NCBI GenBank assembly: GCA_963971575.1
Contig: OZ020613.1
Location: 44,568,239-44,632,238, forward strand
Direction: 5' to 3'
Origin: Liopterus haemorrhoidalis
Taxonomy: Eukaryota; Arthropoda; Insecta; Coleoptera; Dytiscidae
Length of the DNA: 64,000 bases
The notes below the pieces were generated by a model that made no database searches, was not told the DNA's origin, and worked only from the letters and a program-made list of their open reading frames with translations. A program made the translations under genes and the position numbers. Shown here one piece after another: positions 37,157 to 49,494 of this stretch; positions within the stretch are counted from its first letter, which is position 1; each line of letters starts with the position of its first letter.

Positions 37157-39355
37157 AAGCAGAAAAAATCTACAAATGAGAACGAGTCCGCAAAACCAAC
37201 CACGGTGAAAAGAAAAGCCCAAGTAACAAAAGATTCCAATACACCTAAACGAAGATTGGAAGATTCACAAGAAAAAAGGATGCAAACAGAAGACGAAACA
37301 CCGCAGCAATCTCAGCAACAGTTTCCCGCTATATGGTCTCCTATACAGTATAGGGGTTTTCAAAAGAAGTATGAATGGCTGTTTGCTACAGACGGGAAAC
37401 TCGGTTGTCAAACGTGCAAAGAAGTAAGAAACATGGATTTGCCTGCATCTAGAGGTGTCAAAGTAGCTGTCCAGTGGGCAAATTATCAAATTTCGTCGTA
37501 CGGAGTAAACAAAGTTAAAAAGTTAACTTCTTTAAGGAAAAAAATGCTCGAACATAGTAAATCAAAAGCCCACCAAGAAGCAAAAAAAGTCAGGGATCAG
37601 GTAGCTTTAGAAATTCTATCCAAAATAAATGAAACGACTAAAAAGGAACATTCTGACACTACAAATATAATTTTTAGAACGGCTTATTACGTCGCCAAAA
37701 ATAAAAAATCATCCACAACTTTTGAAGAGATTATTGATTTACAAATCTCAAATGGGGTTAATATGGGAAGAGTAATGCAGAGCCGTCCAATTTGTGTAGA
37801 CATTATTGAACATATAGCACAGCAAATGCGAAAAAACATAATATCAGAAATAATAAAATGTCGGTCCAAAATAACAGTTCTGTTAGACGAATCGATTATG
37901 ATTTCTGGAAAAACATGCCTTATAGTTTTCTTAAAATGTAGTGTAGATGGAAAAAACGATCCAGTTGTATTTTTCCTGGATTTGATAGAACTGGATAACA
38001 CATCTGCTGTATACATAACAGAAATGTTATTGAAATGTCTCGATAATCATGGACTTAGTCAAGAATTGTTATCAAATATGCTAATAAGTTTTTGTAGCGA
38101 TGGCGCAAATGTTATCCTGGGAATAAAGTCGGGAATTGGAAAACTCCTGCAACAGAAATTCCCAAATGTAATTCTTTGGCACTGTATGAATTATAGACTC
38201 GAATTAGCAGTAGATTCTGCCCTAAAATCCTGTGGAGATACGAATGACTTTAAGGATTTCATTGATGGCTTGTACACATTATACCGTCAATCACCGAGAA
38301 ATATAAGAGAAGTTCAACATCTTGCAAAGGATCTTGATATATCACTTAAAAAAATTAGCCGAGTGTTTAGTGTACAATGGATCGCATCAACCTGGCGGGT
38401 TGTAAATGCTGTGTGGGACTCTTTTTCAGATCTAGCAAAATATCTACATGAAGCATCGATAGATAATACTCGGGATTTTCGAGAAAGGATAAAATTTGAA
38501 AGCTTACACAAGAAATTGTGTTCTAGAATATTTGTAAAAAATCTCGGGCTAATGCTCGATGTATTAACAGAACTGAAAAATTTATCAGTTATCCTTCAAC
38601 AAAAAAATATTACAATTCCGAAGGCTGACGACACAATAAAATATTTTATAAAAAGAATAGAAAGCCTAAAAACGTTCCCTGGTGAGTATAGTAAAAAATC
38701 CCAAAACGCAATAGAAACAAACAAGTTCAATGAAATCTCACTGAAACATCAAGGAAAACACGAAATAAATAACAACCAATTTATACAGGAAATTGTGAAA
38801 AATCTTATCTACAAACTATTCACAACAATTTGTCAAGAAGAGCACAATAAAAACACTGACAAACAAAACGCTGATAAATGCAAAGACCTGCTACGAAATA
38901 TGTCTTTTTTGGATCCAGAACAGTGGGATGAATATGAACAATCTCATTTTGGAGATACCGAAATTTCAGATCTAGCGAATCTTCTCAAAATTAACAAGAA
39001 AGAAGTGAAGTTGGGTTTTATCGAATATAAAAAATGTGCTGGAAGATTCATTCCCGAGACGTTAAAATACTTGACTCGTACTGTTGAAACATTGCCGGCA
39101 AATAATGCTGATTGTGAACGAGGATTCAGTTGCATGAACATTATTGCCACTGAATGCTGGTCGCAAATAACAGTTAAACATATATCTGATCTGATGTTTA
39201 TCTCCATAATTGGCCCGCCTTCAAATAAATTTGACCCCATGCCGTATGTTAAAACCTGGCTAGGAAATAATAATCCTGTCGCTGATTCTGCCGAAGCAAT
39301 GCAAAGTCATGAAAAAGAAAGCGACTGTTATGCTAATTTGTGGAAAATTTTGTAA
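37157..39355 (+). CDS. hAT-superfamily transposase, KIAA1586-like
   Basis: The frame is open from 37148 to the stop at 39355. It has no upstream in-frame ATG: the reading AAAGCC.. at 37205 is preceded by GTG, the first in-frame ATG is 37280, and an acceptor-like ..CAACAG ends at 37156, so a spliced upstream exon probably supplies the start. Counting from 37205, a zinc-finger-like region (CQTCKEV .. HSKSKAH) spans about 68-123. Catalytic-type acidic residues lie in LLDES (D228), FCSDGAN (D299) and CERGFS (E638). The last falls in a hAT dimerisation region with LPANNADCERGFS and VKHISDLMFISI. These features match E3 SUMO-ligase KIAA1586-like proteins, which are domesticated or active hAT-type transposases. 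There is no internal stop over about 730 codons, unlike most transposase remains in this window. Confidence 0.85.
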   Translation, partial: KQKKSTNENESAKPTTVKRKAQVTKDSNTPKRRLEDSQEKRMQTEDETPQQSQQQFPAIWSPIQYRGFQKKYEWLFATDGKLGCQTCKEVRNMDLPASRGVKVAVQWANYQISSYGVNKVKKLTSLRKKMLEHSKSKAHQEAKKVRDQVALEILSKINETTKKEHSDTTNIIFRTAYYVAKNKKSSTTFEEIIDLQISNGVNMGRVMQSRPICVDIIEHIAQQMRKNIISEIIKCRSKITVLLDESIMISGKTCLIVFLKCSVDGKNDPVVFFLDLIELDNTSAVYITEMLLKCLDNHGLSQELLSNMLISFCSDGANVILGIKSGIGKLLQQKFPNVILWHCMNYRLELAVDSALKSCGDTNDFKDFIDGLYTLYRQSPRNIREVQHLAKDLDISLKKISRVFSVQWIASTWRVVNAVWDSFSDLAKYLHEASIDNTRDFRERIKFESLHKKLCSRIFVKNLGLMLDVLTELKNLSVILQQKNITIPKADDTIKYFIKRIESLKTFPGEYSKKSQNAIETNKFNEISLKHQGKHEINNNQFIQEIVKNLIYKLFTTICQEEHNKNTDKQNADKCKDLLRNMSFLDPEQWDEYEQSHFGDTEISDLANLLKINKKEVKLGFIEYKKCAGRFIPETLKYLTRTVETLPANNADCERGFSCMNIIATECWSQITVKHISDLMFISIIGPPSNKFDPMPYVKTWLGNNNPVADSAEAMQSHEKESDCYANLWKIL

Positions 39356-39526
39356 TTTCACAATATTGTACATATGTTATTTTTATATTTTTAAATTATA
39401 AATAAATATTATTTACAATATAATTTAATTGCTTATTTCTGAAACCACCTATCAACCAAAATCGGTAATATTGAGTTTATGCTAAATTAATATTATTTGT
39501 AGATTTACGAGGGGTGTTTGTTAATA

Positions 39527-42031
39527 CCCTTTCACACTAGAACTTTAAGACAAGTTTGCTTTCACATTAGGTGTTTAAATCTCCAGTGCTGCCATCTGCT
39601 ACGGTAATTTTATTCTTAAGTTACCGTCGTTTTATACTCTTTCCGCAGACGCACATTTTGAATTATAATTAAACACATATAGGTATATTATTCCATTCTA
39701 CAATAAATATGCTATAATAAAGAATATATTACACCTGTTTTAGCACATCCATTCCGAATAGTATGTGTTTAAACAACTCCGAAACATCTAACTGCCGTAT
39801 GTAACCTTTTTGCAGATCATTTCCAATCGGTGTACATTAAATCTAGTAACTCTACGTGCAACCTGTCAAACGCCGAACACAGTGAGGTTGCGTCAAACGT
39901 CAATATTAGTTCATTACGCATTACAAAGGAAAATATTTTTAATTCACTTGTAAATATCGACACCAAGAAAGCATGTGGTTCTTACAAAATTCACCCAAAA
40001 TTTATTTAATATTGTGCTCATTATCTACTTTCCCCTTTATATATACTTTATAACAAATCATTAACAACCGGAATTTTTCCTCATTTATGGAAAATTTCAT
40101 CTATAACACCCATACATAAATCTGGAGGCAAGAATAATATATCCAATTATAGACCGATATCTATCCTTCCCACTTTTGGTAAAATCTTTGAAGCTATTAT
40201 CATTAAGAAAAATAAAAATACATTAAAAACTACTATCATATCCCAAAAAAATGGATTTTGTAGCAAAAAATCAGTTCTAAACAACTTAATTCCCTTTACT
40301 CATTATCTGACCAATAGTATGGACAAGAAGGAACAAGTTGACGTAATCTACACTGATTTCAGTAATGCGTTTGACAGGGTATTCACAACATGTTACTCGT
40401 TACACTATTTAAGGCTGGAATTTATGGATCCTTATTGCGTTGGATTGAATCCTACGCAGTAACTTCAGGTGTACCTCAAGGCTCCCGTTTAGGTCCAATC
40501 TTATTTAATATTTATATTAACTCAATATTTAGTTGTTTTAAAAAATGATCAAATTTGCTCTTTTCGCCGACGACTTGAAGTTCTACTCTACTGTAGATTC
40601 AATCGTAGATTGCATTTTAATGCAAGAAGATTTAAAAATGTTAAATAATTAGAGTCTAAATACTTGTCATTAAATTTAAGCAAATGTTTTATTGTAAGCT
40701 TCAGCCGAAAGAAAACTAAAATTATGTTCAAGTACTCAATCAATAATAAACAATTATCAAGAAAAGATTCAATACGTGACTTGGGTATCATATATGACTC
40801 AAAACTACTTTTCAATGAACACATTGATACAATTGTAAAAAAAGCCTATAAGCTGGGCTTCGTTTTGTGAACTTCCAAATTATTTCAACATATTAAATAA
40901 ATTATTTTGCTTTATAATTCAATTGTAAGACCTCAACTAGAGTATGCTACTTCTATTTGGAATCCTCAATACTCAAAATACAGTAAACGAATAGAAAGTA
41001 TTAAAAAAAAAAAAAATTAAACATCCTTTGCTATAAATTTAATATTTAGCTGAACTGTTATTCCGATAAACTGGAATTTTTCAACTTAAAATCATTCGAA
41101 CAAAGAAGAACTAGACCTTTGTACATTCATTTACTTTTCTAATACCGAACAAGTCTACACGATCTAAAAATTTGTTTTATATTAATCAATTTAAAACCAA
41201 CTGTTTTAAGAACTCGTCAATTAATAGAATAATGATTTCTTATAACAATAATTTCAAAAATTTAGATATATTTTTCTTAACATTTAACAAATTTAAAAAA
41301 ATATTGTAATGAGATATTTTATAATTAATGTACTTTGTTTATGTACACAATTTGTAATTTATAATTTCTGTAAGTTATTGTTCACTATTTAATTGTATTC
41401 CGTGGAAACTACTTGTGGGCAACCGTTAGCTTTCCCAATGTACATAAATAAATAAATAAATAAATAAATAAGTGGATACATTTTACCTTAACTATTGTAG
41501 CTCTGTATTGTATTAAATACATTATTAAAATAACTAATTTAATTATAACAAGACATATAAACTTCTTATAACTTCGATATAATACAGTATTCTTGTTTAT
41601 GATAATATAAAATGTTGACAGCACAAATTCAAACAGTATTCTTTTATAATAGAAATTATGTTGGCAATGCGGACTACCTTTAACACGCAAATCTCTGTAT
41701 TAAAGTTTGCTTGAGTTTAGAAGAGGTCACACGCTTTCACATTAGCGTTTTAAGACACCTTGGGCCATGCTCATAATCATTTACTTAATTCTACAACTAA
41801 GCTTCACTTAGTAAAATAGACAAGTATAATATTATTATTTTTATTCCCCTAATATCACTATTAGCTTATTTTAGTTAATTATAAAATAGTATATGACAAC
41901 ACTGTTTTACTAAATTTGACGTATATGAAGAAAGTGCGACATATCTTTCAATTACTGTGTTAAAGCCAGACGCATGATTTATTGGCCTCTTGGGTTTAAC
42001 ATCCAAACTTAAACATCTAGTGTGAAAAGGG
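39527..42031. mobile_element. TIR element with reiterated end motif, containing LINE relic
   Basis: CCCTTTCACACTAGAACTTT at the left pairs with ..AAACATCTAGTGTGAAAAGGG at the right. The motif CTTTCACAYTAGNNNTTTAA occurs again just inside each end (39560 and 41731). No transposase seen apart from the LINE relic. The target duplication is not clear, so the superfamily is open. Confidence 0.6.
39940..41475 (+). pseudogene. Degenerate Jockey/CR1-group LINE
   Basis: Plus strand, multiple frames: KKACGSYKIHPKFI, LWKISSITPIHKSG, ISNYRPISILPTFGKIFE, VIYTDFSNAFDRV (catalytic Asp region), then a shift, FADD-like in another frame, LNLSKCFIVSFSRKKTK, IRDLGIIYDSKLLFNEHID and YATSIWNPQYSKYSKRIESI. It ends in an (AAAT)n tail at 41447-41472. 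Stops and frameshifts throughout. It lies inside the TIR element 39527-42031. Confidence 0.82.
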
Positions 42032-42179
42032 TATAAGTCAGCGATTTCGAAATGAAAGTTTTTTTTTTTTTTACTAAATTCCGACTTATTTCTCTTTTTC
42101 AGCTTGACTCCTTTTGTCCAATGATATTCCAACTACTTTAAGCCTTCCAAAAAATACAATTTCTCGAACCTACAAAATA

Positions 42180-42900
42180 ACTCTGCAATTTATTCATGTT
42201 TGGAAAGAGAAAGAAGTTGTAGGGGACTAAATCTGGAGTATAGGGTGGATGAGGAAACAGTTCATAGCGCAATTAGACCAATTTGGTTGTTGCTATTCCG
42301 GACGAGTAAGCTGATGTATTGCCATGATGGAACCGAACTTATTCCTTCGCGATATATCAATATAGGTGTGTGTTTCAGTGATGATCTCCTCGTTCGATGC
42401 GAATCTTTTTCCACCGAAAAATGTCGTCATGTTTCGAAAGAGAAAGAAGGCGCAGGGGGGTAAATCTGGGGAACAAAATGGATGAGGCAGCAATTCGTAG
42501 CTCAGTTCAATGAATTTGGCCGTTGTAACTGCGTACGAGTGAGCTGGTGCATGCGAAAGACGCGGCACCCATCTTGCCGATAACTTTCTCATGCCCAAAT
42601 GTTCGGGCAGGATATGAAACCATGTTCGTCTCAAATATTTACCATCTTGACTATCTCACATATCTTCATTCGGCGGTCGTCCAACAAAATAGCATAAATA
42701 TTATTGATCATTTCTTCAGTTATAACTTCATTCGAACATCCCGGGCGCTTAGCATCATTAGTGCTCGTACGACCACAACGAAATTCAGTGAACCAGTCCA
42801 TGCGACAGAGCAAAGTTCCCATATCTTTTTAGCTTTGTTTCAGTTTCCTTAATGGTTTTACCATTTTTCATTGTAGCAAATAAACACGAACTATCCGCTT
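42180..42900 (-). pseudogene. Mariner transposase relic with partly duplicated 3' end
   Basis: Minus strand: WFTEFRCGRTSTNDAKRPG and LLDDRRMKICEIV (N-terminal), LGMRKLSARWVPRLS, then directly HAPAHSYAVTTAKFIELSYE, LLPHPFCSPDLPPCAFFLF and GGKRFASNEEII. The catalytic core between VPRL and the HDN motif is deleted. The stretch 42195-42300 repeats 42440-42545 (both gaaagagaaagaag.. to ..gagc.g.tg), a local duplication of the C-terminal part. Confidence 0.8.
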
Positions 42901-43150
42901 CCGAATGCTGTTAAAAATATACTATTTCACAGATTTACTTGAAACTTAGTGTGTATGTCTACAAACAACGGCAAATATCAGAAACAATTTCAAACTTACG
43001 ATCTGAGCGCCATCTGCTATCAAAGCCAGCGCAGAAATCCATACTGTTAGCCTTCTCTCTTGTTTCTTTCCTTTGAAAACCCCGTTTGTTGTGGAAATCT
43101 CTAAAGTACGACAAAATATAGTGTTTCTGTGCTAAATCATGATTCGTATA

Positions 43151-44687
43151 CAGCCTTGAACAACTGTATGGAGCACCCTACGTTTTATTGAATTTTAGAA
43201 TTATTACAAGGAAAAATGGTAAATAAAATAATACATACAGCTTTTAATGACAACATTAATCAAAATTATTAATATTTTGTGGTACCTCCTCGTGCTTTAA
43301 TTACCGCACGTACCTTTTTAGGCATACTGTTTTACGTACATCGGATTGTATATTGAATCATTCGTCCACAATAATTTTCTTCAATTCTTCTTTTGATTTT
43401 CATTTGTAAAGAGACACCTTGTTTATCAGAATCGACCATAAATTTTCAATTTGCGATTAATCTGTTGACTGGGGGGCCATGCAAAAAGTGGCACATTGTT
43501 TTTGGAAAACCATTCATTTGTTGTTTTGGCTTTGTGACAGGGGGTATTATTTTGTTCAAAAACATATTCTGGATTGTCTTCATCAAATAATTTTAATATT
43601 GATGGCTCCAAAAATGCATTAAGCATGGTTATATAACAAGCAGAATAATGCGTTCCTCGCACAAAAAGATTTCGTCTAAGCCACTACCGGACATGCACTC
43701 CCAGATCATGATGCTACAATCACCAAATTTGACCGTAGGGATGATGCTGTCAGGATGAAAAGCTTCACCCGGCCTACGTCTTACAAAGATCGCTCCAGGT
43801 TGTCCAAAAAGCTGATCCACAAAAGAAAAAAACAAACCTTAATGTCGTAAATTTATAGCAAATTAAATTTTATATTGTTAGTGCAATAATTGCTTAGAAA
43901 TTTATTTTTCTGTTAAATTCGTAAGTTCATTAAACCATTACAATGCTTACTTCTATATTGGACTCATCAGATCAAATGATTTTCACTCATTCATCAGGTG
44001 TCCAATTTAAATGTCTTTTGGCTCATTCAAGGCGAAGTTTTTTGTGTCGTTCGGTCAACAGTTGTTTCCGGCGAGCTCTTCTTCCATGCAAATCTCTATG
44101 CTCCCACAGATCACCAGCCAGCTCTTTTAACGATATTGAGCGTTTACGAAGAGTACTTCTATTTATAAAAACGGTCATTTCTGGAAAGGTTGCACGTTTT
44201 CTTCCGGTTTTTTTGGTCAAGTATCAGTCTCTGAACCTTTTGATGGTAATTTGTACGACTTTTCTTGAACACTCCATTTTTTTTAAGTTTCACCTGCGAC
44301 TATCCTTCTGAATGAAGCAATACATTTAGACTCCTTTCTGCTACAGTGAGTTCACGTATTTTAGCCATAATATAATTAAAAATATTCACTAGAAGTCAAT
44401 AACACATGAAAAAGACAGTGTTAAACGCATGTGTAATAATGATCCAAGCCCTAGTTGTTTATTTTTATATAAACAAATCGTAACAGATCTGAGCCAATAT
44501 TTATTTGTATTTCATGTTTGATCATAATTCTGTTTATATTTTCAGTTATTTGATTAGACGTACATCTTTTAGAATATGTCAATGATATTTTAAAAACATT
44601 TTGTCAAATATATACAAGTTACAATGTACATAAATTTAGATGTTATATTATAACTGCGTGGGTGCTCCATACATTTGTCCAAGGCTG
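43151..44687 (-). mobile_element. Tc1-like transposon with inactive transposase
   Basis: TIRs CAGCCTTGAACAACTGTATG and complement, flanked by TA (43149-43150, 44688-44689); 1537 bp. The minus strand carries a broken Tc1 transposase in three frames: an N-terminal part at 44220-44023, then RRRPGEAFHPDSIIPTVKFG and MSGSGLDEIF at 43835-43640, then MLNAFLEPSI, YVFEQNNTPCHKAK and WPPSQQ at 43660-43450. The usual Q-D-N-A catalytic aspartate is replaced by asparagine (EQNNTPCHK), and frameshifts separate the parts, so it is dead. Confidence 0.88.
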
Positions 44688-45230
44688 TAGGTGGCAGGCA
44701 TGTGCTCTACATAATTATTTAGTTACTGCTAACGTATTAAATTTGAATGAGAATAAAAGTTCCAAAAAACCCTTATAACTTCACTCATGCGTCTGTCTGT
44801 CTGTCCGTCCGTCCGTTCGTCTGCCTGTCTGTCTAGAATTTGTACATAGAAAGCAAATTGCTGAACATAGAAAGTTGAAATTTGGCATGCTTGTACAACT
44901 TTTTGACCCACATATAGGAAAAATATACACAGTTCAAAGAAATACACCAGTGGATAAATATAAACAAATATGTATTTAATGAAAAAATATATATTCTATT
45001 TTTAATTTTGAGTTGGGTATCAAAACTTCTTTGATAGATGGATAAATATACACAGTTTTATTTTTGAAGAATTAATTTTCTATGGAGATTACGCCAAAAT
45101 GTCAAAAAACTTTTGTCCTCCACCTTATTTCACAGAGGTTATGATCTAAATATCTGAAAAAATCTCAGTTATGTACATTTATGTGTCCCGAAATAAATTA
45201 ATGAAGTGTGGTACCAAAAGAAAGTTCTTA

Positions 45231-46362
45231 ATTTATTTATTTATTTATTTATTTATGTAATTGAGTTGTATACAGGACGAACCTAAAAACTACAACTTCG
45301 ATTGCTATACATTACAATATAGTAACTTAATATTTAACAAATTAAGCCATTAAGACGGTAATTGGATAATTGATAAATAAAAAAATAAAACAAATATATA
45401 TACAGAAGAATGAATTAATTTTCATTAATAGTGCTTTGAACACTAAATGTATGAAGGCGACGTTTTATATTGTTTAAACTCAAATGAAACGGATCTGCCT
45501 CCAATAATATATTATTAAATGTAGAAACTAATCGGTTTAAGGGGGCGTTTTGGGCATAGTTACTCCTAGCAAAAGGTTGTCTAAAAAGGTATTTATTTCT
45601 TAAGTTGCGAAGTAGTATATTTAAATTTATATTCATAAGGAGATACGGTGAATCAATTAAGTTTTTAATATATTTAGTAAGAAAAATTACATCATTGTTC
45701 ATGCGTCTGCAATGCAAGGTAATCATTTTGAAATAATAACATCTTGATAAGTATGAAACATGTGATATTGGGAAGCGATAACTCAAATAATTCAGAAATT
45801 TCTTTTGAATTGATTCTAAGCTACGATCATATACATTATATCTGGGATTCCATATAACGGAACAATAATTTAAATGGCATAAGACAAAGGCGTTATAAAG
45901 TGTTATAAATGTATGGTGATTTTTAAATATTTTGCATGTTCTAAATATAAATCCTAGATTCTGGTACGCTTTCTTACACACATGATCAATATGTACATTG
46001 AATAGAAATTTTTGATCAAAATACATTCCCAAGTTTTTTATAACAGATTCTTCCTTTAGCAAGTTGGTATCGATGTTATAGTGATTCTGAATTAAGTTAA
46101 TATTTTTGGAAAACGTTATTTGATAACATTTTTCATAGTTGAGATGAAGTTTATTATTAACGCAGTAAGTATGTAAGTTAGACAGTTCCTGTTGCATTAT
46201 GACACAATCCGTTAAAGAAGATATTGTTCTAAATATTTTTAAATCGTCGGCGTATAAGAGAAAATTTGAGTGATGGAGTACATGATTTAAGATGTAGATA
46301 TGGAACGGATAGTAGTTTTTTAAAATGCCTTTGTCCAAAAATGTACTAAAAATGACTGTCAC
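45231..46362 (-). pseudogene. 5'-truncated LINE, reverse-transcriptase C-terminus open
   Basis: Minus-strand frame of 315 codons (46362-45415) starting just before LLYADDLKIF, the catalytic YADD motif, through LHLNYEKCYQITFSKN, IKNLGMYFDQKFLFNVHIDH, LCHLNYCSVIWNPRYN and SLESIQKKFLNYL. The 3' end is a (TAAA)n tail at about 45255-45231. It is related to the 39940-41475 relic (same WNP.Y and ESI.KK motifs) but much less decayed. The 5' truncation is typical of incomplete reverse transcription; it inserted into a GACA-tailed repeat. Confidence 0.85.
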
Positions 46363-46654
46363 ATACCTTATAACCCAAAGGGGTTAAAATAATATTCTTA
46401 GTTATGTAGATTGATCTGAACAGGAAACGTACGAAAGGAATTTTAGATTAAACTGCGTTTTTTTAAAAAAATTGCAGTTTTGTGTTTTTGACTAAACTAA
46501 TTATTTTTTATTTCATGGCTAAATTATAACCAATAATGTTATGGATATTGGTATTTATGACTAAAGTAGTGTATATCTTCCTTTGAAATTAAAAATATGA
46601 TAAAAAATTGTTTCAACCTATTGTTTGAATTGTTTTACTTTTTTGTTTTTATGA

Positions 46655-46920
46655 GTTATACAGGGACGCGGGTATGAATCTCTCCACCTTCTCCGGGTTA
46701 TTATCTTCTGATATTGTGAAGTTAGCTTAGGGGTCGACTCAGCCTCAAGTATTTAATACTTAAAATGCGTACCTGTTTATACAGGGATAATTGGACCAGT
46801 TGAAATGTCACTGACCACGTGACTTTCATATCTACGGCCAGTGGTCTAGAGACGGAGAACTTACCTTCTCTGGCCCTTATCCGCTTATCTAGGCGTTGAG
46901 AACTTATTATTTATTTATTT
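46655..46920 (+). other. Unclassified GC-richer segment, possible retroposon
   Basis: Begins near ACAGGGACGCGGGTATGAAT, has balanced composition unlike its surroundings, and ends in (TTAT)n. This could be a SINE or a LINE 3' end. No box A/B that I trust. Confidence 0.35.
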
Positions 46921-47358
46921 TGTTTTTATGGTATCAAAGAAATTGAAAAAAGCCATTTATCGATATATTCCTTATTAATTTAATGAAGACTTAGATATGA
47001 GGCAAATGCAGAAAAAATCGCTTGGATATTTTAATTTGTATTTTTTTGTGACGAAATTTCCGCAAATTATTTATATTAAGTAAAAAAAAAAAACTGTTAG
47101 TTTTTGTTTCATACCCAAATTATGAATAAATATGACTATCAAAAAACCGTTGATTTTGATGTGATTGTAGAAAAAATATTGTCCTAGAAATCCAACATCC
47201 TGTTGGCTTCTTATGCTTATTAAATACTCACTTTACACCAATTTTTTGAAGGATTAAATTAAGCAGGATTTATTTATTTTTTTAATTTTCTCAAAACATC
47301 GTAAACTGGATATAGGTATTTTTGAAATACGAATTAAAATAAGTTAATAGTGAAATAT

Positions 47359-47975
47359 TGTCACGGGGTGAAGTCAGGAACGGAATCTTTTCTACAAAAT
47401 TTATTATATAAGATTAATTTACATCAGTATATGATTGTTGGTAAAATGGTTGCTGGTGTTGTCCGTTTAGAAGCTGATGTTAGTCTCGTTCTTGCCCCGG
47501 CTTCTCCAGGATCGGTCGAACCACCCCAGGTATCCGCACGAGGCGAATACGTGGTGAAGCCCTGTAGACAACACTCACATCTCATCTTGGCGACTTCAAC
47601 AGGTGAGCTGGTCCTTGGGTAGCGTGATGCGGACTGATGACAGGTCACAAGAATGACTACCAGACTCTATTCCCTAAGACCATTTTAAAACTGTTAACCA
47701 GGACACTATGACGTCAAGTCCTGCCTCAATTGTTTTGGAAACATTATTCATTTATGTAATTGTTGGCAGCAATTAAAAGACCATATTGAAGGTCATCACA
47801 ATTGAATGTTTATCAACACATTAGAATGTAGTTCAACATTTAGGTTGGCAAACACGCAACACCCTGCACATTCTTTAATTCCCAAAACCGTACGTCAGCA
47901 ATCTTGACCTACACAGCCTAAAGGCTGCTCAAGGAATTGAGACTTACAAAATACAATTATACCATAATTGTGACA
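47359..47975. mobile_element. Solo LTR, 617 bp
   Basis: Begins TGTCAC and ends GTGACA, flanked by ATAT (47355-47358, 47976-47979). GC-richer than its surroundings, with no internal retrotransposon sequence on either side. A 4-bp ATAT duplication is known for some gypsy-group elements. An open frame of 90 codons across it is not convincing as a gene. Confidence 0.7.
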
Positions 47976-48025
47976 ATATTAATAACGATACTTATAAAGA
48001 TTTTAAAAGGATTTAAACTCTAGAC

Positions 48026-48205
48026 CAGGGGTTGGCAGACCATAGCTCGCGAGCCGCATGCGGCTCTTTGAGGACTTTTGTGTGGATTTTTAAATTAGTT
48101 GATAAGGAATAAAATTTAGAAAATATTAAAAAGTCATGTATTAAAACCAAATGTTTTCAGAGGCCGTAAACGGTGAATTTGGCTTTAAAAGTTTATCGAC
48201 CCCTG
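48026..48205. mobile_element. hAT-type MITE with perfect 8-bp TSD
   Basis: Begins CAGGGGTTGGCAGACC and ends TATCGACCCCTG; flanked by CTCTAGAC at 48018-48025 and 48206-48213. 180 bp, non-coding. Confidence 0.9.
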
Positions 48206-48213
48206 CTCTAGAC

Positions 48214-48300
48214 GGTACGTAACATAGACAAAGTACAATAGGAAGACGTCTCATTCCATAGAGCAAAACTGGCACAGCGTTTGTGCGCTAGTAAGCCGCG
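48214..48300 (-). repeat. Inverted copy of the gene B upstream sequence
   Basis: In reverse complement this reads ..GCACAAACGCTGTGCCAGTT, TTGCTCTATGG, GTCTTCCTATT, ACTTTGTCTATG and TTACGTA, matching 54115-54167 joined to 56957-56973 across the foldback insertion. It supports the foldback boundaries and shows an inversion or inverted duplication here. Confidence 0.75.
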
Positions 48301-48676
48301 ATCCGCGTCTAACGTTAGTAATTAACATATAGTATTTGAGAGTTGTCAACTTTTTAAATAGTTGGCAATATGTTTTGATTGTGGCGACATCTTACACTTC
48401 TACATGAACTATATAAATCCAGCAGTTCTAGGCCGGTAATGAGATTAACTTACTTATACACTGTGCCTGCAAAAAAAGAGGAAATGTTTTTAATTTTACA
48501 AATCATTGCAATTTCATCATACATGTAATTACAGAAATTATTGTATTTATGTTAATAACAATAAATTCCAGAAATACATATGTTACTAAAATCGCAATAT
48601 TTGTAAAAAAAAAAAAAATAATAGAAAAGAAATATATATTTGTATATTTGATAAACAACAAAATAACACCATATTA

Positions 48677-49494
48677 TAGGGGAAAAATTTTAAGATCGTA
48701 GCGCCACGCGGATTTTTTTGAAACGATTCTAAATCAGATACTCACTTGACATTTACTAGTAAATAATAGCGAAAAGTGTATCAAAAAACGACAAAAAATA
48801 AATAATTGTTTGGGATTTTCTGATTTTGCGAAGTGACATTACTTGTAAACATCTCAAATACTACATTTTGTGATCTGGTTTTAAGTTATGGCGGTTTTCC
48901 ATTGTCGATTATTTTAACTATATTGGGGGAAATAATAATTTCCGTGTTGTTTACCAAGGGGTAGAAATCTACAATGCTGGGCATATAATATTGTGTGGAG
49001 TCACTGAAAAAAACAGAGAGTCCATAAAGATTTATGCATTATGCCTACAAACTTGTGCATTACAAACCCACACACAATAACAGGAATTTTCAAGATATGC
49101 GATAATAAATACAAAATTGAAAATATTTTTTGTAGTCACTATCATTAAAATGTAATGAGCAAACTTTGATATAAGGGCTCACTTTTTTTCCAATTTTTAA
49201 ATTGTTTATCTAAACATCGCGTCGATTCCTAACCTCTTGCTTTCCCAATTTTGTTTCGAACTGTACGGTGTCTGATATTAGTGGAAACAAATGAAACGAT
49301 ATTTCCGGGTTTCTTCTTTGCAATGAATTGCACATAGGCACACAACAATATGTATTATACATTTTTCAATGATTATAATAAAACTTTAAAAACAAACTTC
49401 ATACAAAACCAATACACAAAACGAAATGTTATCTGATGTACACAAGTTCATGAAACGCTCACCAGATAGTAGGGTGCTTAGCTGCAAATCCCTA
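48677..49494. mobile_element. THAP/SWIM element, copy 1
   Basis: 818 bp, ends TAGGGGAAAAATTTTAAGAT and complement TAGGGATTTGCAG.., TA-flanked. Plus strand 48890-49065 reads VVYQGVEIYNAGHIILCGVT and KIYALCLQTCALQ, homologous to the SWIM gene at 52692. Minus strand from 49346 reads CCVPMCNSLQRRNPEISFHL then FP, the start of a THAP domain, ending at TAG near 49212. Both exons are single pieces without the rest of their domains. Confidence 0.75.

Noticed and set aside
47350..47648. 90- and 74-codon frames on opposite strands
   Set aside because: Both lie within the 617-bp solo LTR; no known domain.
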